Made by a program: the position numbers and the translations under genes. A DNA stretch of 64,000 nt from the NCBI GenBank assembly GCA_007922305.1, contig ML677333.1:11661733-11725732 (forward strand), written 5' to 3'. This DNA is from Dermatemys mawii (lineage: Eukaryota; Chordata; Testudines; Dermatemydidae). The notes under the pieces are model-generated. The model did no database searches. It saw nothing but the letters and a program-made list of their open reading frames with translations, and was not told where the DNA came from. Shown in pieces: positions 49,701 to 62,284 of the stretch (position 1 is its first letter; every line of letters starts with the position of its first letter).

Positions 49701-50724
49701 CCCCCCTTTGCAATATATGCTAGTCCATAACTTCTCGTGAATCAAATTTTGAAGTATGCAATAACCAACAGTGTTATGACCAATCAATGAGTGTCTGTCT
49801 ACTGTTCATTACACACTACTTAACACCAGAAATTTACAAAAGATTGCTAAATGGCATAACTATATATATTGGGAACAATGCAAGCATCAAAGTGCATGCT
49901 GGAGGGTTGCAATTTGCTATATAGTCACACTGCTATTGCTTACGTGAATGAGCTTAAGTCTAATGCACCAGAGACAATGAAAAATGTAGCCAGTGCAGTT
50001 TAGGAACAAAGGGGGGGAAATATTCCTTCAGACTGAAAGGGAAATCCATTGCTTGACAGAGGTTCAGGCATGTGGGTTTCCTTTCCCCATGGGTCACCTT
50101 TGAATGTTAAAAGAAAATGGAGGAGGGGGTGTTGAAAAGCAGGCAGTCTGCAAAGAGTGGCTTAGGTATTTTGTCTGCTCTTCTAAAAAACGTAGGCGTA
50201 CAGCTTTTATTCTTGCTGAGTTGTACAACGGAGGAGGATGCTATTTGCAACCAACCTCTTCAATAAGGAGGGCTCAGAGCTCAGCAGGATTGATTCAAGG
50301 AGGATTTTTAATCACTTTTCAGACAAAGCTGTCTACAACCTGCAAGGGTTTCAAACTAAAGGAATAAGCCACAATACTGAATCTTCAAATTAGCGGGGGT
50401 GGGGGGCTCCATTTTGAAGAGGGAGTGGGGAAGGATCAGGTTATATAGCATGATCAAACTAACATTTAAACATCTTTTAAAGATGGTTCTTCCTAGTACA
50501 GTTCATCTTGGGTAGAAGGCAGCTTGGCTCTAGGCCACCGTTATAACGTGGCCATTGTCTAGAGTGAGGGGGAAAGTTACACGGTGCCTGTTTAATTCTG
50601 TTCGTTTGGGGTTTGGTTTTAAATCCATCCAACAATCGAGCTAGTCGATATTAGTTGGTTCCCCGGTCACATATAAATCAAAACACGGTCTGGTTAAAAA
50701 GATAATAATGGAGAAAGGTGTTAC
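46751..50724 (-). other. TRIB2: TRIB2 intron 1
   Basis: GT-AG intron of 3974 bp (donor GTAACA at 50724 downward, acceptor TTTTGTAG ending at 46751). I see no coding exon, RNA gene or clear transposon in it, only AT-rich unique-looking sequence with short homopolymer runs. The small open frames at 48164-48415 and 50104-50367 have no recognisable content. Confidence 0.85.
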
Positions 50725-50994
50725 CTTGCAAACCAGCTCCTCTCCACTGTGCAGATGCACGGCTCGGAAAACGTGGTCTCCCTCAAGAGGCTCCAACAAT
50801 AAGTATTTCCCGATGCAAGAAACGCAATGCGACAAGTTAGGAGTCTCTGGCGGGCTCGGAGAGCCTAGGTTCGGACTAAAACTCTGGCTTGGCTCGGTAG
50901 ATCTTATAGACGAGAGTTCTTCAAAATCCTGGTTTTTATTCCGAGGTCTCCCATATCGCGCTATTGTGATAGGGGTTGACCTTTGTATGTTCAT
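50725..50994 (-). CDS. TRIB2: TRIB2 exon 1 (start, PEST-like N-terminus, beginning of N-lobe)
   Basis: First coding exon, 270 nt, residues 1-90. The ATG at 50994 begins [16 protein letters not shown], the family start. A TAA lies in the same frame a few codons upstream, with only a non-ATG codon run between, so this is the first in-frame ATG. Residues about 40-56 form a Pro/Ser/Thr-rich stretch, followed by [18 protein letters not shown], the start of the pseudokinase N-lobe. The exon ends exactly after Lys90 (LVCK), the equivalent of the ATP-binding VAIK lysine; the donor is AAG/GTAACA. Joined with exons 2 and 3 it gives 343 aa, the length I recall for human TRIB2. Confidence 0.97.
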
Positions 50995-52450
50995 CGGTAT
51001 TGAAAGAACCAACCAAAGTTATGCACCAAACCCCTGAATTAAGATCAGGCACTTGCCAGTTCAGCTGCCTTTGTATTGTAGTTATTAAAGAGGGTGGATT
51101 ACGCGGATTAATAGTACCAAAAATAATAACCCACAATAATATCAAAGCGATTGTTTTGCAAGCGGATCAGCTTCAGAGCAGCGTGCTGAGAGTCGGGCAA
51201 TCAGAGAAGGAGGATTTAGCCGCAGGTCCTTTTGTTTCTTGTACGGCAACCGACTCGTTTGACTGTTGGGTTTTGTCCTTTTCAGAGAGCAACAAAGTAA
51301 CTAATTTGAGAACGTGAAGAGCTGCAACGTTCGGTTTTCGAACACAGCCTCGCAAGGAGGCGGCAATATAAACAGAGCAAGGAGCCGGGGAAAGAAAGGG
51401 GGAGGCTGATTCGGTATCAGTCTCTGGTGCCCTGAACGCCCACCAAAATTGTTAATACGTTCAACCCCAAAAAGGTTAAGTAACGTGCTGCATAAAGGAC
51501 TGGATTGTCCTTTCTCTTTCTCTCTTTTTAATACAAGGCAAAAGAGGGGAAAAGTTGCCTACGTTTTAACTGTAGATGGCGTCTGAACCTTTCCTCTGAC
51601 TGCAAGGGCTATTCAGAAATTCAACAAAAAATACAGGGAGCATTTAACTTAGAAGAGCGGTCAGCGGCAGCAGAGCCGACAAAAGAGACAGTACAGCTAT
51701 AAAAAAACCTGCACCAATACTTCGATTTCTTTGGAATTTTTTTGCCCTAACAGAATAAACTTCAAAAACAAAGGTGCCAAAATATCCACAGTTATGCAAT
51801 GCAAGATTTTTGTTGTTGTTTTAATCAAAGAAAAAGTGCAATCAAGGACACGATCAAGAGTCTTAGATATCCATTGCACGAGGGTTTTTTTCCCCGTGTG
51901 TTTTCCCGCAGGGCCTCCAGGCGCTTTAATAGAATTCACGCACAAAAGAAAAACAAAACAAACTGCAGGGAAAAAAATCCTGATGGGTTCTTTTCTCTAG
52001 GGTCGGGGAACGTGCAGCGCGGCGTGGGGAGGGGGGAAGAGAAATTGCAAACACCCTCACAAAAATACTGCAGGGATCTGATCTATTTCCTAGAGGCAGG
52101 AGAAGGGGGAAGAAAGGGATGGCCGGGCCGATCCCTTTCAGCAAGACATCATCCCTCCACCATGTATTAATAGCTACTTACGTGGCTGGGATTCTCTCTC
52201 TAGCTCGCTCTATGCCTCACTACTCAATGTCAGCAGCCGCAGCAGCACATTTACACCGTGCCCCAGTGCAAAGGCTGACTGCACAGTCCCCACCGCCGCA
52301 CAACAGACTGGCTCGGAGGAGAAGCCCACCCCACACCGAGCCGCCTCCTCATTGAGCCAAGGCACCATCAATCACAGAGCGAGCTGCCAACCCTGCCCCC
52401 CCGTCTCTTCCCTCCCCACCTCCACTCACTGAATGAGCCGGTTTCAGGGT
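50995..52450 (-). promoter_or_regulatory. TRIB2: 5' UTR and promoter region of TRIB2
   Basis: Immediately upstream of the start codon. GC content and CpG frequency rise around exon 1, 51180-51420 and most clearly 52000-52440, in contrast to the AT-rich surroundings. No TATA box in the right orientation is obvious, which fits a CpG-type promoter. The transcription start cannot be placed from sequence alone. Short frames on the plus strand here (for example 52119-52355) look like low-complexity GC-rich translation, not genes. Confidence 0.45.
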
Positions 52451-52522
52451 AAACAAGGTGAAATATCCTTCCGCAGCCCAGGCTGTGAAATAGGAGCTTT
52501 GTGAGCGCTTTGTAGCTGCTGC

Positions 52523-52550
52523 TGACGAGTCACTGGAGCTGGCTGAGTCA
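52523..52550. promoter_or_regulatory. possible AP-1-like site cluster upstream of TRIB2
   Basis: A consensus TGAGTCA lies at 52544-52550, and a GACGAGTCAC variant sits about 20 bases before it, roughly 1.5 kb upstream of the TRIB2 ATG. Such heptamers occur by chance about every 8 kb per strand pair, so functional use is only a suggestion. Confidence 0.2.
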
Positions 52551-52599
52551 ATGCTTGGATCTGTGCATGTCGAGTTTCACTGACCTCTGCTTTCCGTTG

Positions 52600-54250
52600 G
52601 TTTTATTTGCCTGGGATCTGGTATAGTCTGGTTGGAAACTGTGTGAACCTTGCGGTTGGGGATAGTTTTTTAACCTTCTTTTAAATAGATTTTGTCCTTA
52701 ATTAAAACGGAATAAACTCTCCTAAAATAAGAATCCAACACTTTTTTCCCCTTGCAAACATGAATGCTGTGTGTGTTAGATGAGAGCCCAAGGGTTGGGG
52801 TTTTTTTCCTCAATGAAGAAATCAGTTTTTCCAATCAACGTGGGTCTTAAACCATTGAAGCAAGCACCAGCCGTGACTTCCCCGTGTAATTAAGTAGGAG
52901 GAGTTACCCTCACTCCAGGGCTAGTTTAATCACCATTCCAAACCTAAAAGGTGTTGCAGGGGGGAAGGGGAAAGTAGAGAGAGCAAACTCATTTGTATTA
53001 CATAAAGGAACCTATGAATGAGTCCTCTAAGCACAAGTAGGTTTCCTTTTCCTTGTTAAAACGCTTCTGTTTTTACAACTGATTTTGGATGTATGTAAAG
53101 TTTAATGAATAGCTCCCCAGGCCCAATGTTTTCTCCCTCGAGTTTGGCTTCCTGTCAGTTCTGGAGCCAGCAAAGGGAGCAGTGTTAACAGCAGAAGAGT
53201 GCAATCCAGGCATGAATGGCAGCAGGATGCAATAGAAAATGGAAATGGTTTTGTCGTTCAGCAAGGAGGTGATCCAATGCAGGGCAATGCAAACTGGCCA
53301 TACACTGCTCAAATCCTGATGGGTATTCTGTTGTGACAGATTAGCTGTGGGATGGGTATTATCTGGGAGATAGTGTCCTCTGTTTGGGGCAATGACCTTT
53401 GTGTCTGTGTGACACAGCTCTGGGCAAAAACATGGGGTATTCTAACAAACATGAAATAACCCCCCTACAGGAGAATTTATCTTTCTTTTGCACACAAGAA
53501 ATACATTTTAATGAATGCAGCACATAGGCTGTAATGAATCCATGGGGAGATGTTGGCATTTGCAGGGGAAAGAGACATTTGGAAAACACTTTAGCAAGAG
53601 CTCTTTCTAAACCAGTACCCCTTCCGCTTCACTTATTCCTTCCCAGGGTGTTTTGGGCCTTGTATTATCCCAGAAAAGCTCTGAGCCACAGCTATCCCCT
53701 GTTAATGTACTAAAAATAATAGATAATATTGAAAATGAATATGCCTAACTTCGGCCCAAAATACAGGGGAATCAGGACTGAGGAAACTGCAGGGCTTAAC
53801 CCTTTGTAAATGTCAATTCTTTTGTTGGGGGCTAAGGGGGGAGGAAGAGTATAGGCAATAATTTGTAACAATTTGTGAAGTTCACCTCTCATTTCTACGG
53901 AAATACCAAGCACAGTTTAGAACCACTACTAGTACAAGTTCTCAATGCCTCCATGTTCCATTGTTAGATCTTAGACAATTTGTTCTTCTCTTCTGCAGAT
54001 TTAATGATAGCAACCTGTATTATGTGTTTAATATTGTTTGGTGCTCCAGGCACCTTGGGGAGAGGGGAGATGGTCTATTGTAAATAAAAAATTATCTGAA
54101 AGTTCATTTGCCATTCAGGAAAGGTACTGAATTCACAGCCTAGTAGTGGTACCCTCTATGAACAGAGGAAATGCGGAAGCGAGGAGCACCACTGCAAGTC
54201 AAGCCAAGACAGTCTGACAGATCAACCGTGACCTAAAGAAGTTGCCTCAA
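52600..54250. other. region upstream of the TRIB2 promoter, nothing recognised
   Basis: Unique-looking DNA without transposon signatures or coding frames above 80 codons. Distal regulatory elements are possible but cannot be told from sequence alone. Confidence 0.4.
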
Positions 54251-54261
54251 GAGGATAACAG

Positions 54262-54905
54262 GAACATAAAAATAACTATACTGGATCAGACCTGTGATCT
54301 ATCTAGTCCACTGTGCTGTGTTTGAGAGTGACCAGCAGCAGAAGCTTCAGAAGAAGGTGTAAGAAATCTTCCAGCAGGTAGATGTGGTATGCTCTGCCTC
54401 TGAAGAGTCTAGTTCCTAGTAATTAGAGATTGTTTTACATTCAGAAGCATGATATTTTATAGTCCTTCAAAAAACGTAGGATTAACATTGATAATTCTGA
54501 ATAGCTGTGTTGGCCATATGGATGCCAAATTTCTTTAACAAAAACAACAAGGAGTCCTTGTGGCACCTTAGGGATTAACAATTCATTGTGTTTATTTGCT
54601 GATACAGACTAACACAGCTACCACTCTGAAACTAATCTCTTTAAGTATTTAAAATTCTTGGCATCAATGATACCTTGTGACAGTGAGTTCCATAGTCTCA
54701 TTTCCTTTAATCAGTTTTGAATTTGCCATCTTTCAAATGTCCCCTAATTCTTATGTAATGAAAGTGAGAGAACTGAACCTCTCTACCTACTTTCCCTCTG
54801 GGCCATTTTTAAATGCTTTTTTTTACCATGTCTCCTATTATTTTTCTCTTTTCTAAAATAAGAAATCAAATCTTTTCAATCTCTAGTCACATGAAAGTTA
54901 CTCCA
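54262..54905 (-). pseudogene. CR1 LINE fragment interrupted by a Penelope-like insertion
   Basis: The plus-strand text ATACTGGATCAGACC... and later GTTCCATAGTCTCATTTCC is the complement of the CR1 ORF2 3' part and UTR. The two pieces (54262-54531 and 54645-54905) are collinear around the small repeat at 54539-54637. No open frame is preserved. Confidence 0.65.
54539..54637. repeat. palindromic Penelope-like repeat, short copy inserted in a CR1
   Basis: Contains AAGGAGTCCTTGTGGCACCT and the complementary terminus ACAGACTAACACAGCTACC, with the central part deleted. TCTTTAA flanks it at 54532-54538 and 54638-54644. CR1 sequence continues on both sides. Confidence 0.65.
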
Positions 54906-55539
54906 TTGAGTAACATCAGTGTAAAACTTGGTGGAATTGATAGAAGACTCAAAGTCTTCGTAAGCTGCTCATCTGTTTCCCCAGTCCAGGAAGGATTAAA
55001 TATCACACTCAAAGTCCATTAACACCCTTTCTTCCAGACCACATCTATTGGCTGCACCAACAATCTGTAGCAAACCCCAAAATAAGAGATCAGCATAAAT
55101 ATCATAGCTACCCTTCCCCTGACCCATGGGCTTCCTTGTCAGTGGTTCCCCCACCCCATTACCAGGCATTCTTCCCCAATCCTCTTATGGACTGTCTGTA
55201 TGGGGCCCCATACCACAGAGACCAACCTGGGTCTAGTAGCTTGCCCCTAGGGTCTCCTACAGGAATCTCTCATAGCTTTCTACCACACACTGGCCTACTT
55301 GCTGGCTTTTATGATTACATGGTCCCAAGCCGATCAATCTTAGCTGGAAGGTAGTTGATCTGTCACAGGTTAAGCTGGGCTCAACTTCTTTTACAGGGCC
55401 AGCTACCCTGTGACAGTTTTATCCAATGCTGGAGAGCAAGTAAAGGGAAGAGTCTACAGCACAATTCAGCTCACCTGGCTTATTTCTCTACTCTAACCAT
55501 GGGTTGATAGTGTTGCCTCTCTAGCAGTACAGCTGTGGT

Positions 55540-57570
55540 GTTTATAGCTTCCACGGCCAGAAGGGATCATTGTGATCATCTAGTCTGACCTCTCATATAG
55601 CACAGGGCCATAGAACTTCCTCAAAATAATTCCTGGAGTGTATCTTGTAGAAAAATGTCCCGTCTTGCATAGATGCCATCTCCATGGGTGCGCTAGGACT
55701 GGCACACTTACGGGGAAAAAATAGCAGATGCTCAGCATCCATCAGCAGTCCCGTGGATCAGTTCCTCCCCCTTTCCCCCCCCCGCCCCCAGTGCCTCCCC
55801 CCACGCCAGGACTCTGATGACCAGCTTCTCTCCCTCCCACCTAGGACCTCCCACCTGTCGCAATCAGCGGTTTAGTAGTGTGTGGGAGGTGCTGGTGGGG
55901 AGGGGGCAGAACAGGGACAGGAAGAGGAGGGGTGNNNNNNNNNNAAACCCAGAGAAATCCCAGAATTTGTCTAGCTTCAACTTCCACTCACTGGATCATG
56001 TAATCTCTCTCGCTGCTAAATTGAAGAACCCATTATTAAATATTCGTTCCCCATATACATACTTATAGACTGTAATCAAGTCACACATTAACTTTCTCTT
56101 GGTTAATCTAAATAGATTGAACTCTTTGAGTCTATCACTATATGGCATGTTTTCTAATCCTTTCATCATTCTTGTGGGTCTTCTCTGAACCCTCTTTATC
56201 AACATCCTTCTTGAATTGCGGGCATGAGAACTGGACATAGTACTCTGGCAGCAGGTGCACCAGGGCCAAATCCAGAGGTAAAATAACCTCTCTACTCCTT
56301 TTGAGATTCTCGTTTATGCATCCCAGGATCACACTAACTGTTTTGGCCACATGAGCCCACATATTCAGCTGCTTATGCACCATAACTTGTAAATCTTTTT
56401 CAGAGTTAGTTTTCCAGAATAGACGCACCTCCATCCCCGTCCGGTAAATATGGCCTGTTTTTTGTTCCGGATGTATACATTTACATGTAACTGTATTAAA
56501 ATACATTTGCTTATGCCCATTTTACCATAGATCCAGATTGCTCTGAACCAGTGATCTCTATTCTTAATTATGTACTACTCCCCCAATTTGTGTGTCATCT
56601 GCAAACTTTATCAGTGACAATTTTATGTTTTGTATGTTAAATAGCATGGCCAAGAACTGATCCCTGCGGAACATCATTGGAAACACACCCGCTTAATGAT
56701 GATTCCCAACTGACAATTTAATTTTGATATGAATCAGTTAGCCAGGTTTTGAATATTTTAGTGTGTGCAATATTAATTTTGTATTGTTCTAGTTTTCCAA
56801 TCAAAATGTTCTATTGCACTAAGTCATATGCCTTACAGAAATATAAGTATATTACATCAACATTGTTATCTTTATCAGGCAAACATTTAATCTTTCAAAA
56901 AAGATATCAAGTTAGTTTGATAGGATCTATTTTCTATAAACTTACGTTGATTTGCATTGATTATATTGCCTTCCTTTGTTTCTTTAAAAATCAAGTTCTG
57001 TACCAGCCGCTATATTATCTTGCCCAGGATTGATGTCAGGCTCACAGGCCCATAATTACCCAGGTCATCCCATTTATCCTTTTAAAAAATGGATATAACA
57101 TTAGCTTTCTTCCAGTCTTCTGGAACTTCCCCAGTACTCTTACACTTATTGAAAGTCAACATTAACAGTTCAGCAAGTTTCTCAGCCAACTCTTAAAACT
57201 TTTGGATGCTAGTTACCTGGGCATGTTGATTTTAAAATGTCTCACCTTAGTAGCTGATGTTTAACATCATTCAAAAATACTACTGGGACAGAGTGATCTC
57301 GTCACCATATGTTGAGACTATATAATCTGTTTCTTCCCCAAACACAGATCAGAAATATTTATTGAACATTTCTGCCTTTTCTGCATCATTATTGATAATT
57401 CGACCATTTCTATCTAATACCATTGTCAGAATTCTTTTTATTCCAAATATATTTTTAAAAAGCTCCCTATGGTGCTTATCTCTGCTGGCCATAGATTTCT
57501 CCTTGTGTCCCTTGGCTTCCCTTGTCAATTTTTCACAATTCCTAAGTTCTGCTTTATTTATTTGTTAGTG
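55540..57570 (-). pseudogene. long CR1 LINE copy, minus strand
   Basis: Reading on the minus strand from 57570: the linker and reverse transcriptase start (DDLGNYGPVSLTSILGKII near 57010-57075), the polymerase core with KFADDTQIGG text near 56600, then MYFNTVTCKCIHPEQKTGHI at about 56440-56506 and RVQRRPTRMMKGLENMPY near 56150-56200. The 3' part is split at about 55680-55945 by unrelated GC-rich sequence and 10 N. Frameshifts and stops throughout, so inactive. Confidence 0.85.
55681..55945. repeat. GC-rich insertion within the CR1, with a 10-N gap
   Basis: Breaks the CR1 between its conserved CCAGAAGGGATCATTGTGAT tail and the CAGAATTTGTCTAGCTTCAA block. C-runs at 55770-55785 and a 10-N gap at 55935-55944. 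It resembles the C-rich part of the hAT elements in the window, but no ends were found. Confidence 0.4.
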
Positions 57571-57572
57571 AG

Positions 57573-57790
57573 ACTGTGTCTGGTGGTTAAGGCAGGAGAC
57601 TGAGGACCAAAAGCCCTGAGTTATAGCTCTGACTGTACTCTGAGTTACTGCATGTCATTGGACAAGTCACTTAATTTGTCTTGGCTTCAGTCTTCTTATC
57701 CATAGAAACTAGGATATCAGTACTTAGACCACCTTTGTAAAGTCCTTGGTGATTCTTGTAAGAAGGGAGCTCTCTTATTATTAGGTAGTA
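57573..57790 (+). repeat. MIR-like CORE-SINE
   Basis: CTGGTGGTTAAGGCAGGAGA, CATTGGACAAGTCACTTAAT and CTTCTTATCCATAGAAACTA follow the MIR order in plus orientation, directly beside the 5' end of a CR1 copy. Confidence 0.6.
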
Positions 57791-57799
57791 GTGTGTTGT

Positions 57800-60700
57800 T
57801 ATATTTTCTCAACCAATATAACATGGACATTGTTTTTCAGTGTTGCATTACACTAGGCCATAATACCTGGAAACAATAATGCCGAATAATTGATATTATA
57901 TGCCCAGTGAGAATATATTTAGATTATCATAACCTCTTAATAATTCTGAAGATAACATGCTTCAAGAATATAAATCATGTCCCTCCTTCTACTAAGTAAA
58001 TTAATTTGGGGATGGTATCTGTTATAGAACTATTTCAAGGGTAGCTTCCAAGTAGCTTTATATCTTTAGGGCATTATCCTATGGATCTACTCTGTTTGGA
58101 AACTAACTTGCAGAGAGATTCCCATCTGCAGTTTCCCTATCTAGATCAGGCCCTGCAATTCGTTGTTCGTCTACTTATAGTCTCCATCTGGAGACTTCTT
58201 CTTGGTAGCTGCATCCCAATAGAACTTTTCCTCCAGGAAGGTGCTAAGTTTTCCCTGAATAACAGCTGCCCCCTTTAAAAGTGTGCTATTGCGAGGAATT
58301 TCCCTAGAACTTGTTTTCCTTTTGGTGCCCTTCCACAACCCAATCTCAGATCCCATTCCCATCCAGGGATGTGAGGAAACTTATACTTTCCTACTTTGCC
58401 TTGGGGAAGTACACACCTTTGCTTTTCCTTAAGGGAGGAGAATCTTATTCAAGAATTTTCTACCACTGCAGACAGAAAACACCATGCATCTGGAAACTGG
58501 AATTTCTTTTGGATTTTAAAATATTAGGCAAAAAGGTGTATTGCTGCTTTATCAACAGAAAATCAAAGATTGTTATTTGGGGGAAGGGAGATAGAGGAGG
58601 TAGAGGAGTTTCTTGTTTTTTGGGAGAAGGGAGGCAGAGGAGTTTCTTGTCTAACTTTTTCAGTTGTCGTAAGCATCTGCTTTGGTATTTTGCATAAGGG
58701 GACTCTCTAAGGATATGATCCAGAAGACCACTGAAGTCAATGGGAGCCTCTTTTAATTGACATCAGTGGATTTTGGATAAGGTCATAAATCTTATGAAAG
58801 ACCAAAAGAGAGTTTTGCATAGATTCTCTTTTCTAGGTCAACCTGCTCTTTATCTCTTTTGAATATTCAGCAAGCAAATACAAACCAAAAACAGAAAGGA
58901 TGGTAACTTTTAAAGTGGCAAAATAAATACCTTCCTTTTTTTGCTGACTTACAAGGTGTAGCACTGATCCTCTTGGAAACGTCAACAATGATTAAGAGCA
59001 TACACTGTGCTGCAGGAGGTGTTGAAAACTTGCATATTGAAAGGGGCAGTTCATTCTAGCAAAAATGAATAAATAAATCTAGGCCAAAATGTGCTAGTAA
59101 ACACAGCCAACCTGTCCACAAGAGGCAAATTTTTAATACAAGATCCTCATTGTTTACAGACCATATCAGATTTGATTTTTTTAAAAATAATTACGGTATA
59201 TTCCTAATATGCTAATTACCCATAAGGATGAATACTGTGAAAAAAAAAGTTGTTGATCCACAGTTTACAATGGAAATAGGTGATTCAAAGACATGGAGAC
59301 AAAGAGCAGTTTTAAAATAAGAGGCCTTATTTTTATCCTCTGGTGAATGGGTGCATTTCTTGTCAGATCAGCTGTTATGCATGTGTATACACATGCAGTA
59401 GGGGATCTGGCAAAGCATGTGACGATATATACTTGTGTACCATACCTGGAGTGAGAATCAAGCCTCAGGCTCCATTCTTCCCTTGAACAGTAAAAAGTGT
59501 GTTATTGAATAACTCAGTTCAAAATTTATAGCTGACTACAGAGCATAAAAAAGAAACAATATACAAAGTAATTTATGTACTGCAGCCAGTTAAATGAGGA
59601 AGAGAGAAGCAGATCCAACATTTCAACAAACGGCTTTCTTTTTATGTTGCATAGAAATTGTAAAGAAAAAAGCTATTTGCTCAAGTGTCAGGAGATTGTC
59701 TTCACATATTTATCTACTATGGATACACAAAGTACTTTACATCATTATTCTGTAACACAAAACAAAACAAAAAACAGATAAAATTCCTGCTAAGGAGGAA
59801 AAAACAGACACCCCCCCCCACCCCCGGCAAGAATTAGTGATCTTGGTCTCTGGGTCCTAGCCCCAGTGATGTAACAGCAATTTTAGAAGTGGATATTGTT
59901 GTACCATATACTGAAACACTGGAGTTTTGCTCTTCTATGAGCCATTGATGGATCACTGCTTATATGGTAGTTTGGGAACCATCACCTGTGTTACTAGATC
60001 CATGTTGATGAATCTTGGACAGCATCAGCATGGACAGATCAAACTACCTTGTCAAATAACACAATCATCTCATCTGAGGCATGGTCAGTGACCTTTATTA
60101 ATAAAAATAAAATAAACATAAAATAAATCTGTCAGCACAATGGACTATTAGCTGTTGTACTTCTGCTCTCTCTACTAGCTCTGCCATCAGCATATGGCAC
60201 CATTCACAGCTGCTTAAAAGTAGTTTCACTATGTATATCCATGTCACTGTCAGCCCCCTACTAGCTAAAACCAGCCTTACATGACAGAACTTCGTCTCAA
60301 GAAAGCTTTATTTTTAATGTTGCTGCCAAACTACTACTTTGTCTGTGTAAAATTACAGAAAGCAAAAGGTACTCACTGCTTATTCTATATTAGATGCAAT
60401 AGTTACACATTATCAACATCGGCTCACTAATGAGATGGCCTACTTTTTATAGTTATTAGTAATCAGTCACAAGGTGATGGGGAATTAAAAAATATTATTT
60501 TATTACTATCAAAAGTGCATAAGTGAACACAACACATATGTGCACAAAATTTGGAAGGGAAATACCTTCTATGATTGTTTCATTGTTTTTTTTTAATATT
60601 CAGAACAAACTCTGAAACACCACTACTAATTATAAATAATGATTTAGTGGCTCTTCTCTAACTCTAAAATATACCCAGCAGTTTGAGCAGACTCAAATAG

Positions 60701-61140
60701 CCTCTCAGTCCACCCTTACACCTTCTTCTAGCCTGTTCATAACAACTATCTCCTTTCAGGGAAGTTTGTTCATTGATTTTGCACCTTGGTTATAGATTCC
60801 CTTATGCTATTTTCCACAGGGATTGTGCAACCGGCTGTCCTAGGTAGTGCAGGTTCTTCTGGCATTAGTTCCTTCCATCTGTATCACTGGAAATTAGCCT
60901 CAAGCTCCAAGGCAAAGGACTCAAAGTTAGGTAAACTTCTAAAAAATTCCCTGTTAGAATTTGCATGCTCAATTTCATGATGACACTGAGGGATCTTTAG
61001 GTAGGATTCCCTGACACGTAGCTAAAACTATACACTCTTATAATGCAACAGCGAGCACCATGCTGAACCATAACAGCTGAATATGTGAAATATATTCATG
61101 ACTGAAATCTGAATGCTAATACAAATATTTTTATTTTTTA
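57800..61140. other. intergenic DNA, nothing recognised
   Basis: AT-rich with a C-run at 59811-59825. The 128-codon frame at 58311-58697 has no recognisable content. The tract 58690-58790 has a weak GAAGTCAATGGGAG palindromic core like the small MITEs. Confidence 0.45.
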
Positions 61141-61259
61141 AATTTAAATTAATTCAGATTTCATTCATAGATTTTTAGTGCCAGAAAGGGCCATTGTGAT
61201 CATTTCATTGGGCTAATCTTATGTATAACACCGACCATAGAACTTTACTATACTGATAC

Positions 61260-61857
61260 TGTGACAAAGTTCCGAGTCTGTATTTGTGGGTCTTGCACTT
61301 CCTGGCAGATTTAGGGGCCTCAGAAACTCATCTAGGCCCCAGAGTGAGCTCCCTTTCTCAGTAACTAATTAGGGGAGACAAAAATGGGGGAGCCCGGGCT
61401 CGCCCTCTACTCCGGACTCCAGCCCAGGGACCCTAATAGTATCAGCTAAGATGGCTGACCTTTTAGCCACAAAACACAATACAATTCCCTGGGCTACTTC
61501 CCCACAGCAGTCCCCACTTCTTCAAACTCCACTTCACCCTTTCCTCAGGGCCTCCCTCCTTGCGTATGATATGCCTACCACTCAGTCTCACCAACAGCAC
61601 AACTTCTTCCCACAGCTCCTGACATCCACACCCACCTGACTAACTGGGAGGGTTTTTAACTGGTTTCAGCCAGCCCCTGATTGGCTTCAGGTGTCTCAAT
61701 CAGGCTAACTATTTCTGCTACTTTCTAGAAGCTTCCTGATTGGCCTGGAGTAGCCTTTGTTTGGCTATCCAGGGAACAGGGACCTGCACATCCTGAGGCT
61801 GTATACCTGCCTTCCAACACTCTCTTTCTTATACCCTTCTGGACTGACTCCGTCACA
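61260..61857 (-). mobile_element. solo LTR inserted in the CR1
   Basis: 598 bp with TGTGACAAAG at one end and CCGTCACA at the other (inverted TGTGAC). A perfect 4-bp duplication ATAC lies at 61256-61259 and 61858-61861. Strand is set by a TTAAAAACCC box and a coding-like GC-rich 3' part when read on the minus strand, and is tentative. The ORF at 61451-61639 is incidental. Confidence 0.7.
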
Positions 61858-62284
61858 ATACCTAATTGAGCTAAATCATATCTTCTAGAGAAAAAAAATC
61901 CAATCTTGTTTTAAAAATTTCCAGCAATAGAAAATTCATCACAATGCTTGATAAATTGTTCCGATGATTAATTACCTACACTGTTAACAATTTGTGCCTT
62001 GTTTCTAGTCAACATTTTTCTAGCTTCAGCATCTAGCCATTGGATCTTGTTATACCTTTGTCTACTAGACTGAAGAACCTCTGTTATCAATTTTATATTC
62101 CTCTGTGTAGGTCACTGATCCCTTATAAAACTGAGATCAAGTCACCCCTTAACCTTCTCTTTGTTAAACTAAATAGATGGAGCTCCTTGAGTCTCTACTC
62201 TACAGCATGTTTTCCAGTGATTTAATCATTCTGTGGCTTTTCTCTGCACTCTCTGCAATTTATCAACTTTCTTGTATTGTTGTC

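Noticed and set aside
50104..50367. 87-codon plus-strand frame within TRIB2 intron 1
   Set aside because: Antisense to the gene, no domain, low expectation of being coding.
52119..52355. Plus-strand frame divergent from TRIB2
   Set aside because: Histidine/proline/alanine-rich translation of GC-rich promoter DNA with no family resemblance.
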